A stretch of DNA of 48,313 nucleotides from an uncultured Nitriliruptoraceae bacterium (GCA_913060655.1 CAJXTG010000011.1:1-48313); one strand, 5' to 3'. Counted from the stretch's first letter, positions 24,570 through 33,429 are shown. The notes: a model not told the origin generated them from the sequence alone. A program made the numbers and translations.

Positions 24570-25646
24570 ATGCGAGCCGTCCTGCGCCGGCGGGTCACCG
24601 CCGGTGTCGCCGTCGCGCTGCTGCTCACCGCCTGCGGCGGCGCGGCCGACCCGGCCGACCCCGCTGGCCCGACGACGCCCGACGCGGCCCCCACCACGCC
24701 GGACGGTGGGAGCGGTGGGGAGGCGCCGACGGAGGCGCTGCCGCGGTCGCCGTTCACGGGACTGCCGGTCAGCGAGGACGTGCTGGCCCGCCCGCTGCTC
24801 ACCGTCAAGGTGGAGAACTCGGAGAACGCGCGGCCGCAGTCGGGGCTGGACGCCGCCGACGTCGTCGTCGAGGAGCTCGTCGAGGGCGGCATCACCCGCT
24901 TCCTCGTGCTGTTCCACGGCGAGCTGCCGGAGCGGGCCGGGCCGGTCCGCTCCGCACGGCCCGTCGACGTCGACCTGCTGTCGGGGCTCGGACCGTCGGG
25001 CTTCGCCTACTCGGGCGCCCGGGCGGAGGTGGAGGAGCTGCTCGCGGCCGCACCGTCGATCCGGGTGGTGGAGGGCGTCGACGGGTTCTTCCGCGACGAC
25101 GTCCGACGCGCGCCCCACGACCTGTACGTCGAGCCGGCGACGGTGCTCGACGTCGTGCGCGCCCGGGGCGCGCGCCCCCTCGTGGACATCGGCTGGCGGT
25201 TCAGCGAGCAGGTGCCCGACGGCGCGCTGACGTGCCCGGCGGGGGCGACCGGCTGTGCGGACCCGGGTGCCGCGATCGTCATCGAGATGTCGGCCGCGTT
25301 CCGCACCGGGTGGACCTACGACGCGCCGGCGGGGGTGTACCGCCGCCAGCAGAACGGCCGGCCGTTCGCCGTCACGGGCCCGGGGGAGATCGGGGCCGCC
25401 AACGTCGTCGTGCTGGCGACCCGCCACTACGTCGGCGCCAGCGGCTACGACGAGACGGACGCGACGACGACGGGCGCGCCCGCGCTCGTGCTGCGGGACG
25501 GGCGGCGGTACGCGGCCCGCTGGGAGAAGCCGACGGCCGGTGACCTGCTCCGCATCCTCACCCCCGATGGCGAACCGTTCCCGCTGAAGCCGGGCGCGAC
25601 GTGGCTGCACCTGCCGGCCGCCGAGCGCATGCCCGAGGTCGGCTGA
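24570..25646 (+). CDS. DUF3048 (YerB-like) lipoprotein
   Basis: A 358-residue secreted lipoprotein. A basic start and hydrophobic segment lead to the lipobox LLLTAC (Cys22), then a Pro/Thr/Asp-rich spacer (about 24-58). Two DUF3048 lobes follow, with [39 protein letters not shown], and a C-terminal [22 protein letters not shown]. The function of this family is unknown; it is anchored outside the cytoplasmic membrane. ATG 24570 follows a GAGGAG site. It is a separate unit between pimA and pdxS. The stop codon lies inside a 15-bp tandem repeat. Confidence 0.92.
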   Translation: MRAVLRRRVTAGVAVALLLTACGGAADPADPAGPTTPDAAPTTPDGGSGGEAPTEALPRSPFTGLPVSEDVLARPLLTVKVENSENARPQSGLDAADVVVEELVEGGITRFLVLFHGELPERAGPVRSARPVDVDLLSGLGPSGFAYSGARAEVEELLAAAPSIRVVEGVDGFFRDDVRRAPHDLYVEPATVLDVVRARGARPLVDIGWRFSEQVPDGALTCPAGATGCADPGAAIVIEMSAAFRTGWTYDAPAGVYRRQQNGRPFAVTGPGEIGAANVVVLATRHYVGASGYDETDATTTGAPALVLRDGRRYAARWEKPTAGDLLRILTPDGEPFPLKPGATWLHLPAAERMPEVG

Positions 25647-25670
25647 CCCGTCCGCGGCTGACCCGTCCGC
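25641..25670. repeat. 15-bp tandem repeat across the lipoprotein stop codon
   Basis: The unit ggctgacccgtccgc occurs at 25641-25655 and 25656-25670. The first copy contains the real TGA and the second an extra TGA. The same GGCTGACC core appears in the repeats at 10511 and, as GCTGACC, at 2968. Confidence 0.9.
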
Positions 25671-25708
25671 GGCCGCGTCGGCGCCCGAACCGGCCGGGCC
25701 GCCGCCAG

Positions 25709-25714
25709 TACGCT
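25709..25714 (+). promoter_or_regulatory. Candidate -10 element of pdxST
   Basis: TACGCT, 44 bases before the pdxS ATG; a GGCCC/GGGCC hairpin follows at 25727-25740. Confidence 0.45.
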
Positions 25715-25726
25715 CCGGCCGTCGCC

Positions 25727-25740
25727 GGCCCCGTCGGGCC
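25727..25740 (+). promoter_or_regulatory. Leader hairpin before pdxS
   Basis: GGCCC-cgtc-GGGCC, identical to the hairpin in the gltB leader, ending 18 bases before the pdxS ATG. Confidence 0.5.
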
Positions 25741-25758
25741 GCACCGAGGGAGGTCCCG

Positions 25759-26667
25759 ATGTCCGCAGCGTCCAACGGCCACGGTCCGATCACCGGCAGC
25801 GACCGCGTGAAGCGCGGCCTCGCGGACATGCTCAAGGGTGGCGTCATCATGGACGTCATCGACCCGGAGCAGGCGCGCATCGCCGAGGAGGCCGGCGCGG
25901 TCGCCGTCATGGCGCTCGAGCGCGTCCCGGCCGACATCCGGCGCGAGGGTGGGGTCGCCCGCATGAGCGACCCGGAGATGATCGAGTCGATCGTCGAGGC
26001 GGTCTCCATCCCGGTCATGGCCAAGGCCCGCATCGGCCACATGGTCGAGGCGCAGGTGCTCGAGCATCTCGGCGTCGACTACATCGACGAGTCCGAGGTC
26101 CTCACGCCCGCCGACGAGGCGAACCACATCGACAAGCAGCCGTTCACCGTGCCGTTCGTGTGCGGGGCGACGAACCTCGGCGAGGCGCTGCGGCGCATCT
26201 CCGAGGGTGCGGCGATGATCCGCTCGAAGGGTGAGGCCGGCACCGGCAACGTCGTCGAGGCGACGCGGCACATGCGGGCGATCACGGGCGGCGTGCGTCG
26301 GCTCACGCAGCTCGACCCCTCCGAGCTGCACGCCGCGGCGAAGGACCTCGCCGCGCCCTACGACCTGGTCGCCGAGGTCGCCGAGCTCGGCCGGCTGCCC
26401 GTCGTCCTGTTCACCGCCGGCGGCATCGCGACGCCGGCGGACGCGGCGATGATGATGCAGCTCGGCGCCGACGGGGTGTTCGTCGGGTCCGGCATCTTCA
26501 AGTCCGGCGACCCGGTGAAGCGGGGCCGCGCCATCGTCGAGGCCACCACCCACTTCGCGGACCCGGAGGTCGTCGCCCGCGTGTCGCGCGGACTCGGCGA
26601 GGCGATGGTCGGCATCGAGATCGACACGATCCCCGCGGAGCAGCGCTACGCCGGCCGGGGCTGGTGA
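25759..26667 (+). CDS. pdxS: Pyridoxal 5'-phosphate synthase, PdxS subunit
   Basis: A 302-residue barrel enzyme that builds PLP from ribose 5-phosphate, glyceraldehyde 3-phosphate and ammonia supplied by PdxT. Asp32 (IMDVID), the Schiff-base lysines Lys89 (VMAKARIGH) and Lys157 ([11 protein letters not shown]), and the phosphate-binding [11 protein letters not shown] are all present. Starts at ATG 25759; the stop overlaps the pdxT GTG (GTGA), so the two subunits are coupled. Confidence 0.98.
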   Translation: MSAASNGHGPITGSDRVKRGLADMLKGGVIMDVIDPEQARIAEEAGAVAVMALERVPADIRREGGVARMSDPEMIESIVEAVSIPVMAKARIGHMVEAQVLEHLGVDYIDESEVLTPADEANHIDKQPFTVPFVCGATNLGEALRRISEGAAMIRSKGEAGTGNVVEATRHMRAITGGVRRLTQLDPSELHAAAKDLAAPYDLVAEVAELGRLPVVLFTAGGIATPADAAMMMQLGADGVFVGSGIFKSGDPVKRGRAIVEATTHFADPEVVARVSRGLGEAMVGIEIDTIPAEQRYAGRGW

Positions 26668-27338
26668 CGCGACTCCCGGGGGAGCGGCTCGACCGCCGGC
26701 CGGCGGCGGCCGGCGCACCGGCCGACCGGGCCGACCCGGCCGACGCGGCACCGCTCGTCGGGGTCCTCGCGCTGCAGGGTGACGTGCTCGAGCACACCCG
26801 TGCGCTCCGCGCCGTCGGGGTGCGTCCGCTGCCGGTCCGCAGCGTCGCCGACCTGGAGGCGGTGGACGGCCTCGTCCTGCCGGGGGGCGAGTCGACGGCG
26901 ATCTCACGCGCGCTCGGACGGGCCGGCCTCGACGAGCCGCTCGCCCGGCGCATCGCCGACGGGCTGCCGGTGCTGGGCACCTGCGCGGGGCTGATCCTGC
27001 TGTCCGACGAGCTCGTCGAGGACGACGCGCTGCCGCGACCGGGCGGGATCGCGGTGCGCACGCGCCGCAACGCCTACGGGCCGCAGACCGCGTCGTTCGA
27101 CGTCCGTGTCGAGGTCGCCGGGCTCGACGGCGGGCCGATGGACGTCGCCTTCATCCGCGCACCCCGCATCGAGGCGGTGCTGGGGGATGCGGTGGACGTG
27201 CTCGCCGAGGTCGACGGCGCCCCCGTCGCCGTGCAGCAGGGGGCACGCATCGGGCTCGCGTTCCACCCGGAGGTCACCGGTGACCTCCGGCTGCACGCAC
27301 GCCTCGCCGACCTCGTCCGCCGTCGGACCGGTCGGTAG
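26664..27338 (+). CDS. pdxT: Pyridoxal 5'-phosphate synthase, PdxT glutaminase subunit
   Basis: A 224-residue class I glutamine amidotransferase that feeds ammonia to PdxS. The nucleophile is Cys107 in GTCAGLI, with His201 and Glu203 in [15 protein letters not shown] is the oxyanion loop. The coupled GTG start gives an unusual Ala/Pro/Asp-rich extension of about 31 residues before the normal beginning [10 protein letters not shown]. No ATG or GTG start lies close to the normal beginning, so the extension is probably real. Its TAG stop forms part of the yebC promoter -10 element. Confidence 0.96.
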   Translation: MTRLPGERLDRRPAAAGAPADRADPADAAPLVGVLALQGDVLEHTRALRAVGVRPLPVRSVADLEAVDGLVLPGGESTAISRALGRAGLDEPLARRIADGLPVLGTCAGLILLSDELVEDDALPRPGGIAVRTRRNAYGPQTASFDVRVEVAGLDGGPMDVAFIRAPRIEAVLGDAVDVLAEVDGAPVAVQQGARIGLAFHPEVTGDLRLHARLADLVRRRTGR

Positions 27339-27341
27339 CAT
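27336..27341 (+). promoter_or_regulatory. Candidate -10 element of yebC within the pdxT stop
   Basis: TAGCAT begins with the pdxT TAG stop and lies 39 bases before the yebC ATG. Confidence 0.4.
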
Positions 27342-27380
27342 CCGCCGCGCGCCGCACGGGCGCGAGGTCGGAGGTCGACG

Positions 27381-28136
27381 ATGGCGGGCCACAGCAAGTG
27401 GGCCAACATCAAGCATCGCAAGGCGGCGCAGGACAAGAAGCGCGGCAAGCAGTTCGCGAAGCTGATCCGGGCCATCGAGTCGGCGGCCCGTGAGGCCGGG
27501 GCGGCGGACCCGACGGCGTCGCCGTCGCTCGCGCTGGCCGTGCAGAAGGCCCGTGACGCCGACGTCCCCAAGGACAACATCGAGCGGGCGTGCCGCCGCG
27601 GTGCCGGGGAGGACGACGGGGGCGCCCGCTACGAGCCGGTCACCTACGAGGGCTACGCGCCGGGCGGGGTCGCCGTCCTCGTCGACGTGCTGACCGACAA
27701 CCGCAACCGCGCCGCGTCCGACGTCCGCAGCCTCTTCACCCGGGCCGGCGGGAGCCTCGCCGAGCCGGGCGCGGTGGCGTTCCTGTTCACCCGTCGCGGC
27801 CAGGTGCTCCTCGGGCCGGGGGTCGACGCCGACGCGGTCCTCGACGCCGGGGTCGACGCCGGCCTCGAGGACGTCGAGCCGGGGGAGGAGGGCACCGTCG
27901 CCTGGTGCGAGCCCGGTGCGGTCACCGACCTGCGGGCGGCGCTCGAGGCCGCCGACCTGCCCGTCGTCGGGGCGGAGACGACGATGGTGCCGACGGTCAA
28001 CGTCCGCCTCGACGACGCGGCGGAGGCCGGACGGGTGCTGCGCCTGCTGGACGCCCTCGAGGACAACGACGACGTCCAGGAGGTGCACGCGAACCTCGAC
28101 GTCGACGAGGGCCTGCTCGCCGACGTCGAGCTCTGA
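27381..28136 (+). CDS. yebC: YebC/PmpR family protein (TACO1)
   Basis: A 251-residue YebC-family protein. The N-terminus MAGHSKWANIKHRKAAQDKK is the family signature, with PKDNIERA near residue 60 and a C-terminal alpha/beta part ending EVHANLDV. Members act as DNA-binding regulators or, by more recent evidence, ribosome-associated factors relieving stalls at proline stretches. As in many actinobacteria it lies between pdxT and ruvC. ATG 27381 follows GGAGG. Confidence 0.96.
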   Translation: MAGHSKWANIKHRKAAQDKKRGKQFAKLIRAIESAAREAGAADPTASPSLALAVQKARDADVPKDNIERACRRGAGEDDGGARYEPVTYEGYAPGGVAVLVDVLTDNRNRAASDVRSLFTRAGGSLAEPGAVAFLFTRRGQVLLGPGVDADAVLDAGVDAGLEDVEPGEEGTVAWCEPGAVTDLRAALEAADLPVVGAETTMVPTVNVRLDDAAEAGRVLRLLDALEDNDDVQEVHANLDVDEGLLADVEL

Positions 28137-28137
28137 G

Positions 28138-28164
28138 CCGGCCCCGTCCCGAGGTCCGGGCCGG
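28138..28164 (+). terminator. Inverted repeat after yebC
   Basis: CCGGCCC (28138-28144) and GGGCCGG (28158-28164) pair, and an alternative stem GTCCGG-g-CCGGAC (28154-28166) overlaps. It starts 1 base after the yebC stop and precedes the ruv promoter; terminator-like without a U-tract. Confidence 0.5.
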
Positions 28165-28193
28165 ACGTCCGGGGTGGCGCCCGCCCGCGCTGC

Positions 28194-28199
28194 TAGCGT
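28194..28199 (+). promoter_or_regulatory. -10 element of ruvCAB
   Basis: TAGCGT, immediately followed by the LexA-type box at 28202-28215, which would cover the transcription start. Confidence 0.55.
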
Positions 28200-28201
28200 G
28201 A

Positions 28202-28215
28202 CGAACACCTGTTCG
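28202..28215. promoter_or_regulatory. LexA (SOS) box before ruvCAB
   Basis: CGAAC-acct-GTTCG is a 14-bp palindrome with a 4-base centre, matching the Gram-positive/actinobacterial LexA core GAAC-N4-GTTC. It sits 2 bases after the -10 element, an ideal repressor position. A 14-base direct repeat of GTTCGGACG (28211, 28225) continues downstream. Confidence 0.75.
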
Positions 28216-28283
28216 GACGACCCCGTTCGGACGCCGCCGTCCGGCCCTCCGCCACGGCCGGGGACCGAGGAGCCCTCCAGGTC

Positions 28284-28919
28284 ATGTCCGCCGGCAGCCC
28301 CGCCCCCGTCGTCCTCGGCATCGACCCGGGGCTGACCCGCTGCGGGGTCGGCGCGGTCCGTGGCCCCGTGAGCCGCCCGCGCCTCGTGCACGCGGCCTGC
28401 CTGCGCACCCCCACCGACCTGCCGGTCGAGCAGCGGCTGCTGCGGCTGCACGGTGCGCTCGACGCGCTCGTGACCGAGCTCGCACCGGCCGCCGTGGCGG
28501 TCGAGCGGGTGCTGTTCAGCGGCAACGTGCGCACGGCCATGCCGACCGGCCAGGCCGCCGGCGTGGCCCTGCTCGTCGCCGCGGCCCACGGTCTGCCGGT
28601 CGTCGCCTACAGCCCCAACGAGGTCAAGCAGACGGTCACCGGGGACGGCCGGGCCGACAAGGACGCGGTCGCCCGGCTCGTCGCCGCCCAGCTCACCCTC
28701 GACGCGCCCCCGCGGCCCGTCGACGTGACCGACGCGCTCGCGGTCGCGCTCACCCACCTCGCCCACCGGCGCGGCCCCGCGGCCGCGGCCATCGCGACGC
28801 CCGCACGGGTCGCGCTCGCCGACGCCGCCGCCGACGCCACCCGCGCGGGACGTGGCGGCTGGGAGGCGGTCGTGGCCGCCCGCGCCGGACGGGCGCGCGG
28901 CGCGGGGGACGCCGCGTGA
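28284..28919 (+). CDS. ruvC: Holliday junction resolvase RuvC
   Basis: A 211-residue endonuclease that cuts Holliday junctions with RuvAB. The four acidic catalytic residues are Asp14 ([10 protein letters not shown]), Glu74 (AVERVLF) and Asp147/Asp150 ([12 protein letters not shown]). It is longer than E. coli RuvC owing to an Ala/Arg-rich C-terminal tail. ATG 28284 is the start. Preceded by a LexA box; the stop overlaps the ruvA GTG. Confidence 0.97.
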   Translation: MSAGSPAPVVLGIDPGLTRCGVGAVRGPVSRPRLVHAACLRTPTDLPVEQRLLRLHGALDALVTELAPAAVAVERVLFSGNVRTAMPTGQAAGVALLVAAAHGLPVVAYSPNEVKQTVTGDGRADKDAVARLVAAQLTLDAPPRPVDVTDALAVALTHLAHRRGPAAAAIATPARVALADAAADATRAGRGGWEAVVAARAGRARGAGDAA

Positions 28920-29512
28920 TCGCGTCGGTCCGCGGACCGGTCCTCGAGCGCGGCGACGGCAGCGTCGTCGTCGACGTCGGGGGGCTCGGCCACCTGGTGC
29001 ACGTCCCCGCCGGCACGGTCCTGCCCGCCCCGGGACGCGAGGTGACCCTGCACACGTCCCTGCAGGTGCGCGAGGACTCGCTGACGCTGTACGGCTTCAC
29101 CGACCGTGGGGCGCTGCGCCTCTTCGAGCTGCTGCTGACCGCCTCCGGCGTGGGACCGCGGCTCGCGCTCGCAGCGCTGGGGACCGTGCCGGCCGCCACC
29201 CTGGAGGCGGCGATCGCCGACGGGGACGTCGCGGTGCTCACGAGCGTGCCCGGCATCGGCAAGCGCGTCGCCGACCGCATCGTGCTCGAGCTGCAGGAGC
29301 GGGTCGGCACGGGCGTCGTCCCGGCCCCGGCGGCCGCCGCGGCCGGGGACGAGGCGACCGCGACGGTCCGCGAGGCGCTCGCCGGCTTCGGGTTCACCGC
29401 CACCGAGGTCCGCGAGGCCCTCGCGCAGCTCGACCCGGAACCCGGCGAGGACGGCGGGGCACTGCTCGGACGTGCGCTGCGGGTGCTGGGACGGCCGGAG
29501 CGGTCCGCATGA
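28916..29512 (+). CDS. ruvA: Holliday junction branch migration protein RuvA
   Basis: A 198-residue RuvA. The N-terminal OB fold ([29 protein letters not shown]), helix-hairpin-helix motifs ([16 protein letters not shown] and [13 protein letters not shown]) and the C-terminal RuvB-binding domain ([22 protein letters not shown]) are all present. The tetramer holds the four-way junction. GTG 28916 overlaps the ruvC stop; its own stop overlaps the ruvB ATG. Confidence 0.97.
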   Translation: MIASVRGPVLERGDGSVVVDVGGLGHLVHVPAGTVLPAPGREVTLHTSLQVREDSLTLYGFTDRGALRLFELLLTASGVGPRLALAALGTVPAATLEAAIADGDVAVLTSVPGIGKRVADRIVLELQERVGTGVVPAPAAAAAGDEATATVREALAGFGFTATEVREALAQLDPEPGEDGGALLGRALRVLGRPERSA

Positions 29513-30597
29513 GCGGGGCGACACCGCCGGAGCGGCCGGCCGAGCGGCTGGTCGGGCCGGCCGCGGACGGCGACGAGTCGACCGTCGAGGTGACGCTGCG
29601 GCCGCAGCGGCTGGACGAGTTCGTCGGCCAGGAGCGCATCCGCCGCCAGCTCGCGCTCGTCCTCGGCGGCGCCCGGCGTCGCGACCAGCCGGCCGACCAC
29701 GTGCTGCTGTCCGGCCCGCCGGGGCTGGGGAAGACGACCCTCGCGGCGATCGTCGCGGGCGAGCTCGGCGCACAGCTGCGGGCCACGTCGGGACCGGCGA
29801 TCGAACGGCCGGGGGACCTCGCCGCGATCCTCAGCGGTCTCGAGCCGGGCGACGTGCTGTTCGTCGACGAGGTCCACCGGCTGCCGCGCACCGTCGAGGA
29901 GGTCCTCTACCCGGCGATGGAGGACTTCCAGCTGGACGTCGTCGTCGGCAAGGGGCCGGGCGCCCGGTCGATCCGCCTCGAGCTGCCCCGTTTCACCCTC
30001 GTCGGCGCGACGACCCGCTCGGGGCTGGTCGCCGCCCCGCTGCGGGACCGGTTCGGGTTCACCGCGCAGCTCGAGCACTACGCGCCCGAGGAGCTCGGCA
30101 CGATCGTGCGCCGCAGCGCCGGCATCCTCGCGATCGTGCTCGACGACGCGGCCGCCGACGAGATCGCCTCCCGGTCGCGGGGGACCCCACGGATCGCGAA
30201 CCGGCTGCTCCGGCGGGTGCGGGACTTCGCGGAGGTCGAGTCCGGCGGGCGCATCGACCGGGCGGTCGCCCGCGACGCCCTCGACGTGTTCGAGGTGGAC
30301 GGCCTCGGCCTCGATCGCCTCGACCGGCGCCTGCTCGAGGCGGTCGTGGACCGGTTCGCCGGCGGCCCCGTCGGGGTCGGCACGCTCGCGACGGTCCTCA
30401 GCGAGGAGCCGGCCACCCTCGAGGACGCCGTCGAACCGTTCCTGCTGCGCGCCGGGCTGCTCCAGCGGACCCCGCGGGGACGGACCGCGACCGCCGCGGC
30501 CTACCGGCACCTGGGTCGGGCGGTGCCGGCGACGTCCGACGCGCCCGCCCTGTTCGACGCGGACGGCCCGGAGGGCGCCCCGCCGGGCGACGGCTGA
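29509..30597 (+). CDS. ruvB: Holliday junction branch migration helicase RuvB
   Basis: A 362-residue AAA+ motor. Walker [10 protein letters not shown] (69-77), Walker B DEVH (120-123), sensor 1 GATTR and the arginine-finger region LRDRFGF are conserved; a winged-helix domain ends the protein. ATG 29509 overlaps the ruvA stop; the frame is open far upstream as a shadow of ruvA and is not used. Last gene of the ruv operon. Confidence 0.98.
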   Translation: MSGATPPERPAERLVGPAADGDESTVEVTLRPQRLDEFVGQERIRRQLALVLGGARRRDQPADHVLLSGPPGLGKTTLAAIVAGELGAQLRATSGPAIERPGDLAAILSGLEPGDVLFVDEVHRLPRTVEEVLYPAMEDFQLDVVVGKGPGARSIRLELPRFTLVGATTRSGLVAAPLRDRFGFTAQLEHYAPEELGTIVRRSAGILAIVLDDAAADEIASRSRGTPRIANRLLRRVRDFAEVESGGRIDRAVARDALDVFEVDGLGLDRLDRRLLEAVVDRFAGGPVGVGTLATVLSEEPATLEDAVEPFLLRAGLLQRTPRGRTATAAAYRHLGRAVPATSDAPALFDADGPEGAPPGDG

Positions 30598-30625
30598 GTC
30601 GCCGCGGCCCCCGGCGGCACGCCGG

Positions 30626-30631
30626 TAGGCT
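30626..30631 (+). promoter_or_regulatory. -10 element of the yajC operon
   Basis: TAGGCT, identical to the rel -10 element. It is flanked by imperfect inverted arms ACGCC (30619-30623) and GGCGT (30637-30641). Confidence 0.5.
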
Positions 30632-30645
30632 CCCCGGGCGTCCTC

Positions 30646-30661
30646 GGGCCCGGTCGGGCCC
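30646..30661 (+). promoter_or_regulatory. Leader hairpin before yajC
   Basis: GGGCCC-ggtc-GGGCCC: the same GGCCC-N4-GGGCC layout as the gltB and pdxS leader hairpins, 24 bases before the yajC GTG. Confidence 0.5.
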
Positions 30662-30685
30662 CTCATCGGGCCGACAGGAGCAGCG

Positions 30686-31045
30686 GTGGACAGCACGGCG
30701 GTGGGCAGGGTCACGCTCGCGCAGGCGGAGGCCGGCGGCCTCGAGGGGCTGCTGCTGCCCCTCGTGTTCCTCGTGCTCCTCTACGTGCTGCTCATCCGGC
30801 CCCAGTCGAAGCGGCGCAAGGAGCTCGCGCGGCTGGTCGCCTCGCTCACCGTCGGCGACCTGGTCGCGACCGTGGGGGGCATGCACGGGGCGGTGGTCGA
30901 CCTCGACGACGACACGGTCGACCTCGCGGTCACCGAGGACGCGTCCGGTGCGCCCGACGTCGTGCTGCGGTTCGACCGCAACGCCGTCGCCCGGGTCATC
31001 GAGAAGGCCGACGCTCCCGACGACGCGGACGGCGACACGGCCTGA
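30686..31045 (+). CDS. yajC: Preprotein translocase subunit YajC
   Basis: A 119-residue single-span membrane protein associated with SecDF. It has a hydrophobic helix at about residues 20-37 (LLLPLVFLVLLYVLLIRP), then the family signature QSKRRKEL and VGDLVATVGGMHG. The start is GTG 30686 preceded by GGAG. The stop overlaps the next ATG by one base (TGATG). Confidence 0.95.
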   Translation: MDSTAVGRVTLAQAEAGGLEGLLLPLVFLVLLYVLLIRPQSKRRKELARLVASLTVGDLVATVGGMHGAVVDLDDDTVDLAVTEDASGAPDVVLRFDRNAVARVIEKADAPDDADGDTA

Positions 31046-31899
31046 TGGAGGGCACGGCGGGACGCGGCGACGCCGCCGACGACCCGGGCGTCCGTGCCGA
31101 GGACGCCTCCGCCATCGCACCCGGCGCGCTCGGCGACGAGCAGGCGGAGCAGGCGCTGCTGCGCGGGGTCGACGCACGGGCGGCGGTCGCGGAGGCCCAG
31201 CGCGTCGGTGCGCTGACCGGGCGGGCGACCGGTTCGGAACCGGACGTGCTCGCCCAGCTGCAGCAGGACGAGGTCGTGTCGGCGTTCATCCAGCTGTCCG
31301 ACCAGTTCATCGGCGCGATGGGGTTCACCGAGCACGGCTTCCGGCACGCGAACCTCGTCGGGCGCATCGCCCACAACGTCCTGCAGCACCTGGGGGCCGA
31401 GCAGGAGCTGTGCGACCTCGCCGCGATCGCCGGCTACCTGCACGACGTCGGCAACGTCGTCGCTCGGACCAACCACGGCCTCTCCTCCGCGTGGGTCGCC
31501 TACGATGCGCTGCGCCGTCTGGAGGTCGATCCGTACCGGATCGGGCTGGTCCTCTCGGCGGTCGGCAACCATGAGGAGCAGCACGGCACGGTCATCGGGC
31601 CCGTGGGGGCGGCGGTCATCCTCGCCGACAAGGCGGACGTCCACCGCTCCCGGGTCCGGCGCGGGGTCGACCCGTCGCTGGACATCCACGACCGGGTGAA
31701 CGACGCCGTCACCCATTCGTTCCTGCGGGTCGACGCGGAACGTGCGACCATCACCCTGGAGCTGGAACTGGACACCGACCGTTCGACCGTCATCGAGTAC
31801 TTCGAGATCTTCCTCGACCGGATGGTCATGTGCCGCCGTGCCGCCCGCACGCTCGGCTGCGAGTTCCGCATCACCGCCAACGACGTCCCCCTCGGCTGA
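31045..31899 (+). CDS. HD-domain phosphohydrolase between yajC and secD
   Basis: A 284-residue soluble protein. Residues about 95-230 form an HD domain: His101 (GFRHANLV), His133-Asp134 (GYLHDVGN), additional metal-type His144 and His176 (GNHEEQH) and a distal Asp195 (ILADKADVHRSR). This pattern suits a metal-dependent phosphohydrolase, possibly acting on nucleotides or cyclic dinucleotides. The acidic N-terminal 75 residues are unassigned. Start ATG overlaps the yajC stop (TGATG), so it is translated with the Sec accessory genes. Substrate unknown. Confidence 0.85.
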   Translation: MEGTAGRGDAADDPGVRAEDASAIAPGALGDEQAEQALLRGVDARAAVAEAQRVGALTGRATGSEPDVLAQLQQDEVVSAFIQLSDQFIGAMGFTEHGFRHANLVGRIAHNVLQHLGAEQELCDLAAIAGYLHDVGNVVARTNHGLSSAWVAYDALRRLEVDPYRIGLVLSAVGNHEEQHGTVIGPVGAAVILADKADVHRSRVRRGVDPSLDIHDRVNDAVTHSFLRVDAERATITLELELDTDRSTVIEYFEIFLDRMVMCRRAARTLGCEFRITANDVPLG

Positions 31900-31914
31900 G
31901 CGCCGGCCCCCCGC

Positions 31915-31929
31915 GGCCCCGTCAGGGCC
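31915..31929 (+). promoter_or_regulatory. Leader hairpin before secD
   Basis: GGCCC-cgtca-GGGCC lies 24 bases before the secD GTG, the fourth copy of this hairpin type in the window. No -10 element is evident, so secD may be read from the yajC promoter. Confidence 0.45.
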
Positions 31930-31953
31930 GCCCCGTCCGCCCGGAGTCGACCC

Positions 31954-33429
31954 GTGAAACGCCGTCCCCTGATCGTCAGCCTCGTCGCGACGCTCGCCGT
32001 CGTCGTCGGTGCCGCAGCGGTCGTCGCGGCCGGTGCGCGGCCGCTGCTCGGGCTCGACCTGCAGGGCGGCATCAGCGCCGTCTACCAGCCGGTGCTGCCG
32101 GCCGGTGAGGAGCGGCCGGACGACTTCGAGGAGATCCTCGACGAGACCATCGAGATCATCCGCTCACGGGTCGACGCCCTCGGCGTCGCCGAGCCCGACA
32201 TCGCCCGCAGCGGCACCGACGTGATCGTCCAGCTGCCCGGCGTCAGCGACGCCGAGCGGCTGCGCGAGCTCATCGGTCGGACCGCCCAGCTGCGCTTCCG
32301 GCCCGTCCTGCAGACGTTCCAGCCGGGCACCGAGGCCTACGACGCGCTCGAGGTCGACTGCACCCTCCCACCGTCGGAACGCCCCCAGCTCGCCGCCGAC
32401 GAGGCCGGCTACCTGTGTGCGCGCGGCGTCGACGTGGGGGAGGGCGACACGGCCGTGCGCCTCCCCGGTGCGATCCACCTCGTCGGTCCGGCCGCCCTGT
32501 CGGGCGAGTCGATCGTCGACGCGTTCCCCGTCGAGCAGTCCGGCGGGTTCACCACCTCCGTCTCGTTCGACGCCGAGGGGAGCGCGGCGTTCGCCGCCAT
32601 CACCGCGCAGCTCGCCTGCGAGCGCGATCAGGGGCTGCCGGGGCTGCTCGCGATCGCCCTCGACGGCGTCGTCGAGTCGGCCCCGTCGATGAACCCCGAC
32701 GTGCGCTGCGGGGTCGGCCTCACCGACGGTGCGGTCATCACCTCGGGGGAGACGGACCGCGACGCGCAGCAGCAGGCCGCCACCGACCTGGCGCTCGTGC
32801 TGCGCACCGGATCGCTGCCGATCAGCCTCGAGCCGTCCACGTTCGAGGAGGTCTCGCCGACCCTCGGGGAGGCGTCGCTCGACGCGGGGCTGCTCGCCGG
32901 CGGCATCGGGCTGCTGCTGGTCGGCGTGTGGCTGCTGGCGTTCTACCGCTGGCTCGGCGCCGTCGCGCTGACCTCGCTGGTCGTGTTCAGCGTGGTGGTC
33001 GCCGGGCTCCTCTCCGCGCTCGGTGCGATCGGCTTCGCCCTCACCCTGGCGGGGGTCGCCGGCATCATCGTGGCGGTGGGGATCACCGCCGACTCGTCCA
33101 TCCTGTTCTTCGAGCGGCTGCGGGACGAGCTCGCACTGGGCAAGACGGTCCGCAGCGCCACCATCAAGGCCTACGCGTCGGCGTTCCGCACCAACCTCGC
33201 CGGCAACACCGTCACCTTCGCCGCGGCGGTGATCCTCTACGCGCTCGCGGTCGGGCCGGTGCGCGGCTTCGCCCTCATGCTCGGCCTGGCGACGCTGCTG
33301 GACCTGGTCATCCTCGCCGGGTTCACCCGGCCCGTCGTCATGCTGATGGTGTCGTCGGGATTCCTCGACCGGCGCCGGCTCGGCTTCGCGACGTCGGACC
33401 GGTCCGCGACGCAGGAGGTGGGCGCATGA
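31954..33429 (+). CDS. secD: Protein translocase subunit SecD
   Basis: A 491-residue RND-type membrane protein driving late steps of protein export with the proton gradient. An N-terminal helix (about 9-28) is followed by a large periplasm-equivalent region beginning GLDLQGGISAVYQ. Five C-terminal helices contain the conserved ITADSSILFFERLRDEL. It is shorter than E. coli SecD, as usual in actinobacteria. GTG 31954; the stop overlaps the secF ATG (ATGA). Confidence 0.96.
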   Translation: MKRRPLIVSLVATLAVVVGAAAVVAAGARPLLGLDLQGGISAVYQPVLPAGEERPDDFEEILDETIEIIRSRVDALGVAEPDIARSGTDVIVQLPGVSDAERLRELIGRTAQLRFRPVLQTFQPGTEAYDALEVDCTLPPSERPQLAADEAGYLCARGVDVGEGDTAVRLPGAIHLVGPAALSGESIVDAFPVEQSGGFTTSVSFDAEGSAAFAAITAQLACERDQGLPGLLAIALDGVVESAPSMNPDVRCGVGLTDGAVITSGETDRDAQQQAATDLALVLRTGSLPISLEPSTFEEVSPTLGEASLDAGLLAGGIGLLLVGVWLLAFYRWLGAVALTSLVVFSVVVAGLLSALGAIGFALTLAGVAGIIVAVGITADSSILFFERLRDELALGKTVRSATIKAYASAFRTNLAGNTVTFAAAVILYALAVGPVRGFALMLGLATLLDLVILAGFTRPVVMLMVSSGFLDRRRLGFATSDRSATQEVGA

